The notes beneath the pieces were generated by a model, which searched no databases, was not told the DNA's origin, and saw only the letters and a list, made by a program, of their open reading frames with translations. Shown piece after piece: positions 45,409 through 54,932 of a stretch of DNA of 64,000 nucleotides. The DNA lies in assembly GCF_050633145.1 (NCBI RefSeq), contig NZ_JBOEFY010000040.1, positions 214,031 to 278,030 of the forward strand, read 5' to 3'. The stretch is from Kordia sp050633145 (lineage in GTDB: Bacteria; Bacteroidota; Bacteroidia; Flavobacteriales; Flavobacteriaceae). The translations under genes were made by a program, and so were the position numbers. Each line of letters begins with the position of its first letter. The stretch's first letter is position 1.

Positions 45409-47302
45409 CTACTCCATTTCATAACGAAGCAATCGCAACGCATTCAACACAACAATAATGGTTGACCCTTCATGAAGTAATACTGCCATTCCGATGTTAG
45501 TAAGTCCTAAAATGGTAATAGGCACTAAGAAAAAAACCATCCCTAAGCTGATTAAAATATTTTGCTTTATAATTTTTTTAGAAGCTGTGCTCAGTCCAAA
45601 AACAAACGGAAGATTTTCAATTTTATCTGACATCAANNNNNNNNNTAACGCCATCACCTACCATGGCCACTTTTTTATGCACTTGCAATAGCTTTTTTAT
45701 TTCTACAACTTTTGCTTCTGGCAATAAGTTTCCACGTGCTTCCGAAAGTCCAATTTGTTGCGCTATGGCATCGCCCACATTTTGATGATCGCCTGTAAGC
45801 ATAATCATAAACTTGATGCCTATTTCTTGCAATCGTTTCATGGTACTTTTGGCGGTTTTCCTAGGAACATCCATTACACTTATAATTCCTACAATTTGCT
45901 GTTTATAGGCAACTAACATCACCGTTTCTCCTTTTTTCAAAAGTGTTTTCATCTTGGATAATACCAAAGTATCTACCGTAATTCCTGCTCCTTCAAGCAG
46001 CTTTACATTTCCTATACAAACTTGCTCTTCATTGCATACAGCAATAATTCCTTTTCCTTGAATGGCATGTACATTAGAAGCTATGTCAGTTACTTGGAGT
46101 TTGTATTGTTCTTTAATATCCTTTGCAATTGCTTTTGCTAATGGATGATTGCTTAGGCTTTCTACTTCTAGTAACAGTTGCGCCAATTCTTGTTCGTCAA
46201 ATCCATCTAATGGAATAATATTTTTTAGTGTGGGTTTGCCTTCTGTAAGCGTTCCTGTTTTGTCAAATGCAATTGCTTTGATCGCTGCTAAATCTTCCAA
46301 GGCTTTTCCGCCTTTGATTAAAACTCCTTTTTGTGCAGCTCTTGCAATACCACTTAATACAGCACTTGGTGTCGAAATTGCCAATGCGCAAGGACTTGCT
46401 GCTACCAATACCGTAATAGCTCTGTAGATACTTTCTTCAAAGGTTTCATTAATAATTAGATGTGCAAAACATAGCAGAACAACAACAACTAAAACAATAG
46501 GAACATACCATTTTTCAAACTTCTTTGTTAAACGTTGTGTCGGTGATTTTTGCGTTTCCACTTCGCTCACCATTGTTATTAATCGTGCTACAGTTGAATC
46601 TTTACTGAGTTTTAACACCAAAACTTCAATACTATTATCTCCATTGATAGTACCTGCAAATACTGTATGATTTGTATCTATTTCATTAAATTTTGGCAAT
46701 CGTTTAGTATTTGGAATCTGCGTTTTATCTACCGGAATACTTTCGCCCGTAATGGGCGCCTGATTTATACTACTATTTCCTTTTATGATGACACCATCTG
46801 CCGAAATTTTTGTGTTTGGCTTGATGATAATTACATCTTTAATTTTTAGTTTTTCTACTGGAATTTCTTCAAAAGTGCCATTTCTTTTTACGATAGCTGT
46901 TGTTGGAGATAGATTGCCTAAGGCTTCAATTGATTTTTTGGCTTTATGCATAGCATAGTGTTCCAATGCGTGTCCTAAACTGAAGAGAAATAACAACAAA
47001 GCTCCTTCTGCCCAACTGTCAATATATATTGCGCCTATAGCAGCAGCAATCATTAAAAAATCTATATCAAATCCGCCTTTGCTTATTTTCTTAACAGCTT
47101 CAATAGTTACAAAACAACCTCCAAATAGATACGAGACCGCATATATTATTTTATATGTAGTTTCGGGGATTTCCGTTAGTTTTTCAATCAAAAAACCAAG
47201 CAACAAAAAAAGACCACATAACAATGCAAAATACAGTTCTGTTTTTTTACCTAAGATTAGATAAAGTGAATGTGAATGCTTTTTCTCTTTTGAAATAGTC
47301 AT
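45409..47302 (-). CDS. P1B-type heavy-metal ATPase, interrupted by an assembly gap
   Basis: This inner membrane metal exporter lacks an N-terminal metal-binding domain. It shows the TGES loop, the SPC membrane motif (AASPCALAISTP), the phosphorylation site DKTGTLTEG and the HP motif SNHPLAKAI. The hinge is GDGV, directly before nine N at 45637-45645. After the gap come LMSDKIENLPF and a last helix with HEGSTIIVVLNALRLL. SPC plus HEGxT is typical of the P1B-4 subgroup (Co2+, Fe2+ or Zn2+ export). About 30 residues expected after GDGVND are missing, and the two sides are out of frame across exactly nine bases. The gap is therefore an assembly artefact of wrong length, not a pseudogene. It starts 11 nt after the TerB-like gene. 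Confidence 0.88.
45637..45645. other. Assembly gap (nine N)
   Basis: Nine unresolved bases lie inside the P-type ATPase hinge region. By comparison with the family, about 90 nt are probably missing here. Confidence 0.95.
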
Positions 47303-47313
47303 ATATAGTTTTG

Positions 47314-47727
47314 TTAACTGGAAATTTGTTTAAATTCAATACTCAACTTTGCTAATAAGATAAGTTCTGATTTATTTACATCAGAAAAGCTAGCGGCTAT
47401 TTTACCTGCAATTTTTAAGATGGCTTTTTTTATAGATGTGGTAAATAAAGATTCGTTTGCTCTTTTATAAGCAATAAAATCATCGAAACAGGCTTCAACA
47501 GTTGCTTCATCAAAATACAGTATTTTAAAAGTCGTCGTTATATAATGTTCAATATCGATTTCTGCATCGGTTACACTATAATTTTCACTCATACTCAATA
47601 AAGAAATTTCTTTTTTCATGACTTCAAATTCTTCTTTCTTTATTTTTTTATCTGCCAAAGCAATGGCATAAAATAGTTTGCCAAGATGCTGATAAAATAC
47701 GACTGCTTTTTGTTCTTTTAATTCCAT
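47314..47727 (-). CDS. TerB-like helical protein
   Basis: The 137-residue, probably all-helical protein starts MELKEQKAVVFYQHLGKLFY. It has the acidic/basic helix ALADKKIKKEEFEVMKKEI that is typical of TerB-like domains, followed by FDEATVEACFDDFIAYKRAN. TerB domains occur in tellurite and stress-response systems and may bind metal through acidic residues. The ATG at 47727 follows a strong promoter, whereas a longer in-frame form would start seven codons earlier inside the leader. It is first in the operon with the metal ATPase and shares a divergent control region with the hibernation factor. Confidence 0.65.
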   Translation of the reverse strand: MELKEQKAVVFYQHLGKLFYAIALADKKIKKEEFEVMKKEISLLSMSENYSVTDAEIDIEHYITTTFKILYFDEATVEACFDDFIAYKRANESLFTTSIKKAILKIAGKIAASFSDVNKSELILLAKLSIEFKQISS

Positions 47728-47745
47728 TGTATAAAGTCTTTGAAA

Positions 47746-47788
47746 CAAATCTAGAATTTTTGTTATTGTTTATCAATGATATAAATCA
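47746..47788 (-). promoter_or_regulatory. Crp/Fnr-type promoter of the TerB-like/metal ATPase operon
   Basis: The dyad TGATATAAATCA (47777-47788, plus strand) is followed on the minus strand, after 23 nt, by the perfect -7 box TAGATTTG (47746-47753). The dyad centre is near -41.5, as for class II Crp/Fnr activation. Confidence 0.7.
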
Positions 47789-47821
47789 GTACTAAAAATT
47801 CTCCTTTATGATTACTAAACA

Positions 47822-47864
47822 TGACCTAAATCATATTTTTTGATACTTCTACACCTTAGATTTG
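47822..47864 (+). promoter_or_regulatory. Crp/Fnr-type promoter of the hibernation-factor gene
   Basis: TGACCTAAATCA (47822-47833) is followed after 23 nt by the perfect box TAGATTTG (47857-47864). Both the -7 box and the spacing equal those of the divergent TerB-like promoter. Confidence 0.7.
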
Positions 47865-47897
47865 TGATATACAATTAATCATATAAAATAGTTAACA

Positions 47898-48200
47898 ATG
47901 AAAATAAATATTCAGTTTATCCACATGACTACGAGTGAAGCTATGGAAACCTATATTACTGAAAGACTTACTAAGCTTTCTAAAAAATATGATATGATTA
48001 TCCATGCGGATGTTTTTTTAAAGAGCGAAAAAGATCCTAAAGGAAAAGGTAATATTTGTGAAATGGAGTTGAGTTTATACGGACCTAGAATTTTTGCTTC
48101 TTCTAATGAAGAAAATTATGAAATTGCTGTAAAAAACACCATTAAAGATTTAGAAAAACAATTGGAGAAACGAAAAAGCACTTTAAAACCGTATGTGTAA
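47898..48200 (+). CDS. hpf: Ribosome hibernation promoting factor (HPF/YfiA family)
   Basis: The 100-residue protein has the short HPF fold: an N-terminal strand KINIQFIHM, a helix with SEAMETYITERLTKLSKKYD, strands with HADVFLKSEKD and CEMELSLYGPRIFASS, and a closing helix YEIAVKNTIKDLEKQLEKRK. HPF binds the small ribosomal subunit between the mRNA and tRNA sites and silences ribosomes in stationary phase or stress. The length matches short HPF rather than the long dimerising form. Its Crp/Fnr-type promoter suggests induction by low oxygen or energy limitation. Confidence 0.9.
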   Translation: MKINIQFIHMTTSEAMETYITERLTKLSKKYDMIIHADVFLKSEKDPKGKGNICEMELSLYGPRIFASSNEENYEIAVKNTIKDLEKQLEKRKSTLKPYV

Positions 48201-48225
48201 CATTTAGCTATAAAACACTGACTCA

Positions 48226-48269
48226 CAATATAAATCACCTTAATATTGTCATTGCAATTTGTACTTTTA
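48226..48269 (+). promoter_or_regulatory. Possible fourth Crp/Fnr-type promoter
   Basis: CAATATAAATCA (48226-48237) keeps the right half of the dyad but has CAA in place of TGA on the left. TACTTTTA (48262-48269), one mismatch from TAnnTTTG, follows after 24 nt, one more than at the other three sites. It is the weakest of the set. Confidence 0.4.
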
Positions 48270-48273
48270 TAAG

Positions 48274-48455
48274 GGAAAACGGTATTGATATATTCATACT
48301 GGTGAATAGTAAGCGTTCGTTGTTGGAAGATTATGATATTACAATCAACCGTGCAAAGAATGTGCAACATAATTAAGTTTAAAAAAAGAATACTACTTAA
48401 CTAACTTTAAATACTCCGAAAGGCAGAAAATAGAATGTTATTTTCTGCCTTTTTT
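48274..48455 (+). ncRNA. Candidate small RNA (or very short mRNA) ending at a strong terminator
   Basis: A transcript started by the promoter at 48226-48269 would begin near 48274 and end at the terminator at 48419-48452, giving about 180 nt. No ordinary gene lies here. The longest ATG frame has 23 codons (from 48333, behind GGAAGA), so a tiny peptide cannot be excluded. The call is an inference from promoter and terminator geometry. Confidence 0.35.
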
Positions 48456-48459
48456 TATA
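48419..48459 (+). terminator. Strong intrinsic terminator
   Basis: A perfect 14-bp stem pairs AAAGGCAGAAAATA (48419-48432) with TATTTTCTGCCTTT (48439-48452). The loop is 6 nt and a T-run follows. It ends the hibernation-factor transcript and the candidate small RNA. Confidence 0.85.
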
Positions 48460-48529
48460 AATGTATATTCGTAAATTATATGCATCAACAACATACACTT
48501 TACCAACATAATTCATAATTTTGTGAATA

Positions 48530-50194
48530 ATGAAGCGCATATACCTTTATATCTTATTGTTACTTTCTCAAATTTTATTTGCGCAAGAGAAAGATTCAAC
48601 CCTAGTGGCATTAGAAAAAATAGTAACTGAAGCACCTAATGACTCACTAAAAGTTGAAGCATATCTCGAATTAGGAGATTTTCAATTGCGCCGGGATTTT
48701 AATAGTGTATCTTCTTATTTAAATGAAGCATTAAAAATAATAGATGCGCCAACAAACAACTACGATACTGGGCTACAAAAAGCAAAGGTGATACAACAAT
48801 TTGGATTGGTATATAGAAAACGTGCCAACTATTCGGAAGCACTTCGAATGTATTATAAAGCCTTACCAATTTTTGAAAAATACAAAGATTCTATCGGATT
48901 GGCATCTAGTTATCATAATATAGGTTCTGTTCTTGTTTATCAAAAAGAATATGAAAAAGTTAAAAAAAACATTCGGAAAGCTATCTCGATTAATACAAAG
49001 TTAAAGCGTGCTAGAAGTATGGGACTTAATTATTCAATGCTAGCTTCTGCTTATAGAAAGGCTACAGATAATGATTCCATACTCTATTTTTACAAAAAAG
49101 CTGAAGCATGTTACAAAGAAGCAAATTATGAAGAAGGTTCATATCAAATATTTTCAAACATGTCTTTATATCATGTTAGAAATAAGCATTATAAAAAAGC
49201 GCTACCATTGCAGCTAAAAAACTTAGCGTATGTAATTCGAGTGAAAAAAAAGGCCGCAATTGCTACTTCACATTACAATTTATCAAGAATATATATAGAA
49301 TTAAAAGACTATAACAAAGCATTGTTTCATGCAAATGCTTCTTTAGATCTTGCCAAAGCTGAAAAAATGGGACGTAGGTATGCGTTGTCTTTTAAAAGAA
49401 GAAGTCGTGCCTACAACGGCTTAAAAGATTATTACAATGCTTTGGAAGATTATAGAAGATATGCAAAAGCATACGACAGTATTTTTAACTTAAACAAAGT
49501 CAAAGAAATACGTGAAATAGAACTGAGTTATGCTTTTGAAAAAGAACGTTTTGCGGACAGTATTCAGTTTGCACAAGAAAAGAACATTTTGATGCTTAAA
49601 GCTGAAAACGAAACGCTTCAAAAAAAGTGGTATTTAGCATTATTTATTATAACGCTATTTGTAGCAGTCGTTATTATTTATTTTGGGAATAAATACTTTA
49701 AAAAGTTACGATTACGAAAACAAATAGAAGCACAAAAACTCAATACAAAGATTGACCAATTAAGCACCGAAATTACCACTAAGAAAGAAGAGATTACCGA
49801 ATTAATGACAGAAACCATCATTCATTTACAATCTAAAGAAAAATTAACCGATTCTTTAAGCAAGCTTTCTAAACAACAAGAAGGAATTTCTTTATCAGGA
49901 ATTATTGCAGAGCTTAAAGCCGATAAATTGGAAGATGCTAAGATTGTGTTACTGAAAAAAAACATAGAAACACTCAACTTTGACTTTCTAAAACGACTCC
50001 GAGAAAAGCATTCAAATCTTACTAAAACCGATATTGAAGTTTGCTCTTTTATCAAGCTTGGATTGTCGAGAAAAGAAATTTCTGAGCTTCGAAAAACAAG
50101 TTTAGAAGCCATAAAATCTACTCGATTTCGTCTAAAAAAGAAACTGAATCTATCCGCAGAAGATTCTTTAGACGATTTTATAAAATCAATATAA
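48530..50194 (+). CDS. Membrane-bound TPR protein with C-terminal HTH (second copy)
   Basis: The 554-residue paralogue of the regulator at 40590 has the same layout: signal sequence (about 1-18, ending FAQ), TPR repeats (about 65-320; FGLVYRKRANYSEALRMYYK, SYHNIGSVLVYQKEYEKVKK), one membrane helix (about 367-386), a coiled coil and an HTH at about 494-540 (LTKTDIEVCSFIKLGLSRKE, EAIKSTRFRLKKKL). It precedes the second giant surface protein on the same strand. A direct repeat lies in the 107 nt after its stop. I infer that it activates or represses the adjacent operon on sensing an envelope signal. Confidence 0.85.
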   Translation: MKRIYLYILLLLSQILFAQEKDSTLVALEKIVTEAPNDSLKVEAYLELGDFQLRRDFNSVSSYLNEALKIIDAPTNNYDTGLQKAKVIQQFGLVYRKRANYSEALRMYYKALPIFEKYKDSIGLASSYHNIGSVLVYQKEYEKVKKNIRKAISINTKLKRARSMGLNYSMLASAYRKATDNDSILYFYKKAEACYKEANYEEGSYQIFSNMSLYHVRNKHYKKALPLQLKNLAYVIRVKKKAAIATSHYNLSRIYIELKDYNKALFHANASLDLAKAEKMGRRYALSFKRRSRAYNGLKDYYNALEDYRRYAKAYDSIFNLNKVKEIREIELSYAFEKERFADSIQFAQEKNILMLKAENETLQKKWYLALFIITLFVAVVIIYFGNKYFKKLRLRKQIEAQKLNTKIDQLSTEITTKKEEITELMTETIIHLQSKEKLTDSLSKLSKQQEGISLSGIIAELKADKLEDAKIVLLKKNIETLNFDFLKRLREKHSNLTKTDIEVCSFIKLGLSRKEISELRKTSLEAIKSTRFRLKKKLNLSAEDSLDDFIKSI

Positions 50195-50212
50195 TCAGCA
50201 ATTTAAACTTAT

Positions 50213-50271
50213 TGCACCCTATTCTGCACCCTATCATTTCTTTTTAAAACAAGGAAATCTTCCTAGTATTG
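50213..50271 (+). promoter_or_regulatory. Direct-repeat operator and possible promoter before the FG-GAP/LRR protein operon
   Basis: TGCACCCTAT occurs twice with a 12-bp period (50213-50222 and 50225-50234). TAGTATTG (50264-50271), one mismatch from TAnnTTTG, lies about 48 bp from their centre. The half-site TTGCACCC resembles TTGCTACC in the repeats before the giant BspA-like gene. Confidence 0.5.
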
Positions 50272-50301
50272 TTGCATCAATAACTGATGCGATACTGTTT
50301 A

Positions 50302-50463
50302 ATGAAAAAGTTACAATCTATTATTAAAAACTTGTTTTCTAAAAAAGAACAACAACCTTCTACATTGGAAAAATTAAAATCCCAAAAAGAAGAAATGAAA
50401 GCTGAACTAGCATCTTTATCAGAGTTTCAAAAGATTTTAAAAGAACTAAACAATCAACCATAA
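50302..50463 (+). CDS. Small coiled-coil protein (53 aa)
   Basis: This short frame starts MKKLQSIIKNLFSKKEQQ and is almost wholly charged and helical (TLEKLKSQKEEMKAELASLS). There is no signal peptide. It ends 17 nt before the start of the giant FG-GAP/LRR gene, so the two are very likely co-transcribed under the direct-repeat promoter. I do not recognise the family. A role as small chaperone or translational leader for the giant protein is possible but unsupported. Confidence 0.6.
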   Translation: MKKLQSIIKNLFSKKEQQPSTLEKLKSQKEEMKAELASLSEFQKILKELNNQP

Positions 50464-50480
50464 CCTATCATTCAATCCTT

Positions 50481-53400
50481 ATGAAAAGAAACCTACTTCT
50501 TATCTTATTATGTACCACTTCGTATATTTATAGTCAAACATCCTGCCCTTTTGATGAAAGTCTATTTTCTGGTACACTTACAGTGACAACTGCTGGTGCC
50601 TCAAAAACGAAAGCTAGTGATGCTACATCCAATTACAGATTTGGAGAACGTGTCGCTATTGACGGAAATATCGCTGCCGTTGTTTCACGTAGTAATGGCG
50701 CAGCCGCAGGAAAAGTATATATATTTACAAATGATGGCTCAGGAAACTGGACAGAACAAACAACCATATCTGCCAGTGATGGTTTTGCAGGAGATAATTT
50801 TGGTTCTGCTGTAGCCTTAGAAGGTAATTACTTATTGGTTGGTGCACGTTCACAACTAGATGCTGCCGATGTAGACACAGGAGCTGCATATTTATTTGAA
50901 TACAATGGTGTAGATACTTGGACTCAAGTAGCCATTTTTGAACCTAGCGATGGTGCTACTGGAATTCGTTTTGGAGAATCTGTTTCTATCGAAGGTGATT
51001 TAGTGCTTGTTGGAGCGCGTAATGGATGTACTGGAGGATGCGCGTATGTATATGAAAATGACGGAACCAATACGTTTACTTATACAGAAACAAAATTAGA
51101 ACCTCAAGTACAATCTGGCTATTCAGGTGCACGATTTGGTAGCGATGTACAACTTAAAGATGGGCGCGCGTATGTTAGCGGACCTTATGATTATTCTGTT
51201 GTTGGAAATGCTTCTGCTGGATCTGTACAAATATGGGATCAGGCAAACGACGGAACTTGGTCACGCACACACAGACTAAGAGGAACAGAAACTTCAGAAG
51301 CCTTTGGATGGTCGGTCGATGTTGAAGGAGATTATTTAGCAATTGGTGCTATGAATTTTGAAACATCCACAACTCCTGAAGCCGATCAAGGAAGAGTTTA
51401 TGTGTACAAAGCAGATGCAAATGGCGATTATTTGGAAGCCAATAGCGTCATGATTCAAAATGATGATAAAGATAGTTTTAATGATCAACGTTTTGGAACT
51501 GATGTTGCTTTAGATGGTGAATATTTATATGTAGGAACTTTTGGAAATGGAGCAATCAATTCAGATGCACTCTATATATTTAAAGATGATGGTACCAATA
51601 ACTGGACGCAAATTGCAAAAATAACTTCAGGCGCTGGTTGGGATGAATTCGCGAACAGAGCTGTCGCAGTTTCTTTTCCTTACTTATTAATTGGTCAGAA
51701 TGAAGATGACAGTCCAAGTAAATCTGGAGCAGTATATTTTGTGCCGTTGGCAAATCAAGTAGAGCCTGTGGCTTCTGTTACAGAAACTGTAGGTGTAAAT
51801 ACAACACAGAGTAACGGAATTATAAAAGTGAGTTTTGATGATGAAGCTACGGAAACGCAAATCAAGTTTAGTATTGATGGTGGAAATACCTATCCGTATA
51901 CTTTTGATGATACGTTGGGGAACGGAGAAATTACCAATTTAGCGATAGGAACCTATGATATTTGGGTAGCTTTTGACGAGAGTTCTTGTCCTATTAGCTT
52001 GGGAAGTTTTGACATTAACGAAATACCGTATACTGCCATTCCTGATGCTAATTTTGAAGCAAGGTTAGAAGCTTTAGGATATGATGATATTTCTGCAGAT
52101 GGGCAAGTTCCAACAGCACTCATTGAAAATGTTACTAGTCTGACTGCAAACAATTTGGGGATTAATGACCTAACAGGAATTGAAGACTTTGCTGCTTTAA
52201 CATTATTAAGCTGTAGAGCAAATAATTTGACTGCCTTAGATATTAGTCAAAATGTCTTGCTAGAAACACTCACAGCAAACAATAATGATATTCTTGCTAT
52301 TAATTTATCGAATAATACGGCTTTAACATCTATAAATCTTGGTGCTAATGATTTTACGACATTAGATGTATCAAACAATACGGCATTGATAAGCCTAAGC
52401 TTACAGGCAAATAGTGGATTAACAAGTATCGATGTTAGCAACAATACGCTTTTACAACAACTGAGAACCTATGCTACAAACATTGCAACCTTAGATATTA
52501 GTAATAATCCAGACTTAGAACTACTATTTGCGTACAATTCTCCAATTACAGCAATTGATGTATCAAACAACCCAGCTATTGAAGAACTTAGAGTAAATGG
52601 AACCGATGTTACTGCATTAGACCTAAGTAACAATCCTAATATAATAACTTTACGTGTAAATGGCACAAACATTACATCCTTAGATTTGAGCAACCAAACT
52701 GCATTCAAAAATCTATTTGCAAGTGATACCAATCTAAATTACTTAAATGTAAAAAACGGGAACAACACCAATGTAGGTACGTTTAGTATTGCAAACAACC
52801 CGAGCTTAAGCTGTGTTGTGGTAGATGATGCAGCATATAGTACAACCAATTGGACAAATATTGATACTGGAATAGTTTCCTTTAGTGATACCTATTGTCG
52901 CTATACAGCCATACCTGACACCAATTTTGAAGCTGCTTTAGAAGCCTTAGGATATGATGATATTTCTGCAGATGGACAAGTACCAACGGCGCTCATTGAA
53001 GTGGTAACATCATTATCAACTCAATTTCAAGACATAACCGATTTTACAGGAATTGAAGATTTCCTGGCACTAGAAAGCCTTACTGTTTCTTATAATTCAT
53101 TTACGTCTTTAGATGTAACTAATAATGTAAATCTTACTTTCTTAAATTGCGGATATAGCAGTTTAACGAGTTTAGATGTAAGCAATAATGTACTGTTAGA
53201 AACTTTATGGGTGAATAGTAGCGCTATCAGTACTTTAGATCTTAGTCAAAACATAAATTTAACTTCTTTGACAGCAAGTGCTATGAGTAATTTGACAGCA
53301 TTAAACATGCAAAATGGAAACAATGCAAATGTTACACATTTTACAACAATAGGCACGACTAACCTTTATTGTATATTGGTAGATGATGCCGCGTATAGCA

Positions 53401-54932
53401 CAACAAATTGGGATGATGTAGAAGATCATACAGTTTTCAATGAAACAGATTGCTTGGCATACACCGCAATTCCTGATGCCAATTTTGAAGCGGCTTTAGA
53501 AGCCTTAGGACATGACGATATTTCAAGTGATGGACAAGTACTAACAGCATTGATTGAAGTGGTAACAAACCTAAATGTTTCCAATGAAGGAATTACAGAC
53601 TTAACAGGAATTGAAGATTTCATTGCATTAACGAGTTTAAATGTTTCAGATAATACAATCGGATCATTAGATATCACAAACAGTCCAAACCTTGTAACAC
53701 TAACAGCAAGTGCTTGCGGATTGTCAAGTTTAGATATTTCACAAAATACCTTGCTAGAAAATTTATCAGCAGATTCTAACCAATTAACAAGTCTTAACAC
53801 GACAAATAATACAGCGCTTAAAACTGTAGTTCTCTATGGAAATTTGATCGCTACTGCAGATTTTTCTACCAATACAACATTAGAAACCTTAGATTTATTT
53901 CAGAATCAATTAACCTCGCTTGATCTCAGTAATAACACAGCTTTAAAAACACTTTTTTGTGATAATAATGAACTAATAAGTCTGAATGTACAAAACGGAA
54001 ACAACGCAGCGATCACTGATTTCAACGCACTAAATAATGATGATTTGTATTGTATTTTGGTGGATAATGAAGCGTATAGTACCACCAATTGGGGAAATAA
54101 AGATACGCAAGCTAATTATAATGAAACGAGTTGTGATTTTGTCATTGTCGATGTTGATGTATTCTTGCAAGGAGCATTGATCAATCCGAATACGGGTGAA
54201 GAAAGCTTGATGCGTGACGACCTTAGAATTGCTGGAGGAATTTATGATTCCAATTCTCCGTATGGTGATGGTGCCTCAATCAATGAAACAGTTGGACTTT
54301 CTGATAACGACGCTAACTCTACTGTCGATTGGATTTGGGTTGAATTGCGCGATGCAAACAGCTCAGCTACTGTTATTGCAGGACAATCAGGAATTTTGCA
54401 ACGTGATGGTGATATTGTAGCGACAGATGATGATTTGGTAACTCCGTTAACTTTTGAAAATGTTCCTGCGGGAGATTATTACATTGTTATAAAGCACCGT
54501 AATCACCTAAGTATTATGTCTGCAACTGCGATCACATTAAAGCAGGTTTCCACAACAATTGACTTTACCGATGCTAACAATCAAATTACGTATGGAAGCA
54601 ATGCACAAACCACGTTTGGAATGCCAACAGATGTTGTTGCCATGTGGTGCGGAAATGCAAATGATGATACAATAGTACAATATTCTGGAACGAATCCTGA
54701 TACGCCAGAAATTCTATCAACAGTACTCAATGATGCTGGGAATTTCTTAAACTTTCCAACCTATGTAGTAAGCGGTTATGATGCCAATGATGTAAACATG
54801 GATGGAAATACACAATACTCAGGCACGGATCCTGATGTTCCATTCATTTTGCAAAATATATTGGCGCATCCAAGTAACTTCTTAGGTTTTAGCACCTATC
54901 AAATCATTGAACAATTACCCGAAAATGAATAA
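50481..54932 (+). CDS. Giant FG-GAP and LRR surface protein, 1483 aa
   Basis: After a signal peptide (about 1-19, ending YIYSQ) comes an FG-GAP/integrin-like propeller (about 35-425; repeats such as FGSAVALEGNYLLVGARS and FGTDVALDGEYLYVGTFG). A short Ig-like part follows (about 430-510), then three leucine-rich modules starting near 517, 808 and 994. Each begins YTAIPDANFEA.LEALGYDD, runs through repeats of the form LTSLDVSNNTALxxLxxxxN, and closes with a CILVDDAAYSTTNW-like motif. The last 260 residues (from about 1220, VFLQGALINPNTGEE) match the C-termini of the other two giant proteins. The protein is probably exported and involved in surface binding. Confidence 0.87.
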   Translation: MKRNLLLILLCTTSYIYSQTSCPFDESLFSGTLTVTTAGASKTKASDATSNYRFGERVAIDGNIAAVVSRSNGAAAGKVYIFTNDGSGNWTEQTTISASDGFAGDNFGSAVALEGNYLLVGARSQLDAADVDTGAAYLFEYNGVDTWTQVAIFEPSDGATGIRFGESVSIEGDLVLVGARNGCTGGCAYVYENDGTNTFTYTETKLEPQVQSGYSGARFGSDVQLKDGRAYVSGPYDYSVVGNASAGSVQIWDQANDGTWSRTHRLRGTETSEAFGWSVDVEGDYLAIGAMNFETSTTPEADQGRVYVYKADANGDYLEANSVMIQNDDKDSFNDQRFGTDVALDGEYLYVGTFGNGAINSDALYIFKDDGTNNWTQIAKITSGAGWDEFANRAVAVSFPYLLIGQNEDDSPSKSGAVYFVPLANQVEPVASVTETVGVNTTQSNGIIKVSFDDEATETQIKFSIDGGNTYPYTFDDTLGNGEITNLAIGTYDIWVAFDESSCPISLGSFDINEIPYTAIPDANFEARLEALGYDDISADGQVPTALIENVTSLTANNLGINDLTGIEDFAALTLLSCRANNLTALDISQNVLLETLTANNNDILAINLSNNTALTSINLGANDFTTLDVSNNTALISLSLQANSGLTSIDVSNNTLLQQLRTYATNIATLDISNNPDLELLFAYNSPITAIDVSNNPAIEELRVNGTDVTALDLSNNPNIITLRVNGTNITSLDLSNQTAFKNLFASDTNLNYLNVKNGNNTNVGTFSIANNPSLSCVVVDDAAYSTTNWTNIDTGIVSFSDTYCRYTAIPDTNFEAALEALGYDDISADGQVPTALIEVVTSLSTQFQDITDFTGIEDFLALESLTVSYNSFTSLDVTNNVNLTFLNCGYSSLTSLDVSNNVLLETLWVNSSAISTLDLSQNINLTSLTASAMSNLTALNMQNGNNANVTHFTTIGTTNLYCILVDDAAYSTTNWDDVEDHTVFNETDCLAYTAIPDANFEAALEALGHDDISSDGQVLTALIEVVTNLNVSNEGITDLTGIEDFIALTSLNVSDNTIGSLDITNSPNLVTLTASACGLSSLDISQNTLLENLSADSNQLTSLNTTNNTALKTVVLYGNLIATADFSTNTTLETLDLFQNQLTSLDLSNNTALKTLFCDNNELISLNVQNGNNAAITDFNALNNDDLYCILVDNEAYSTTNWGNKDTQANYNETSCDFVIVDVDVFLQGALINPNTGEESLMRDDLRIAGGIYDSNSPYGDGASINETVGLSDNDANSTVDWIWVELRDANSSATVIAGQSGILQRDGDIVATDDDLVTPLTFENVPAGDYYIVIKHRNHLSIMSATAITLKQVSTTIDFTDANNQITYGSNAQTTFGMPTDVVAMWCGNANDDTIVQYSGTNPDTPEILSTVLNDAGNFLNFPTYVVSGYDANDVNMDGNTQYSGTDPDVPFILQNILAHPSNFLGFSTYQIIEQLPENE

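Noticed and set aside
45409..45657. Metal ATPase as a frameshifted pseudogene
   Set aside because: The break coincides exactly with a run of N, and all catalytic motifs on both sides are intact.
48201..48376. Open plus-strand frame running on from within the hibernation-factor gene
   Set aside because: It has no ATG and only a late GTG without a ribosome binding site; a small RNA explains the promoter and terminator better.
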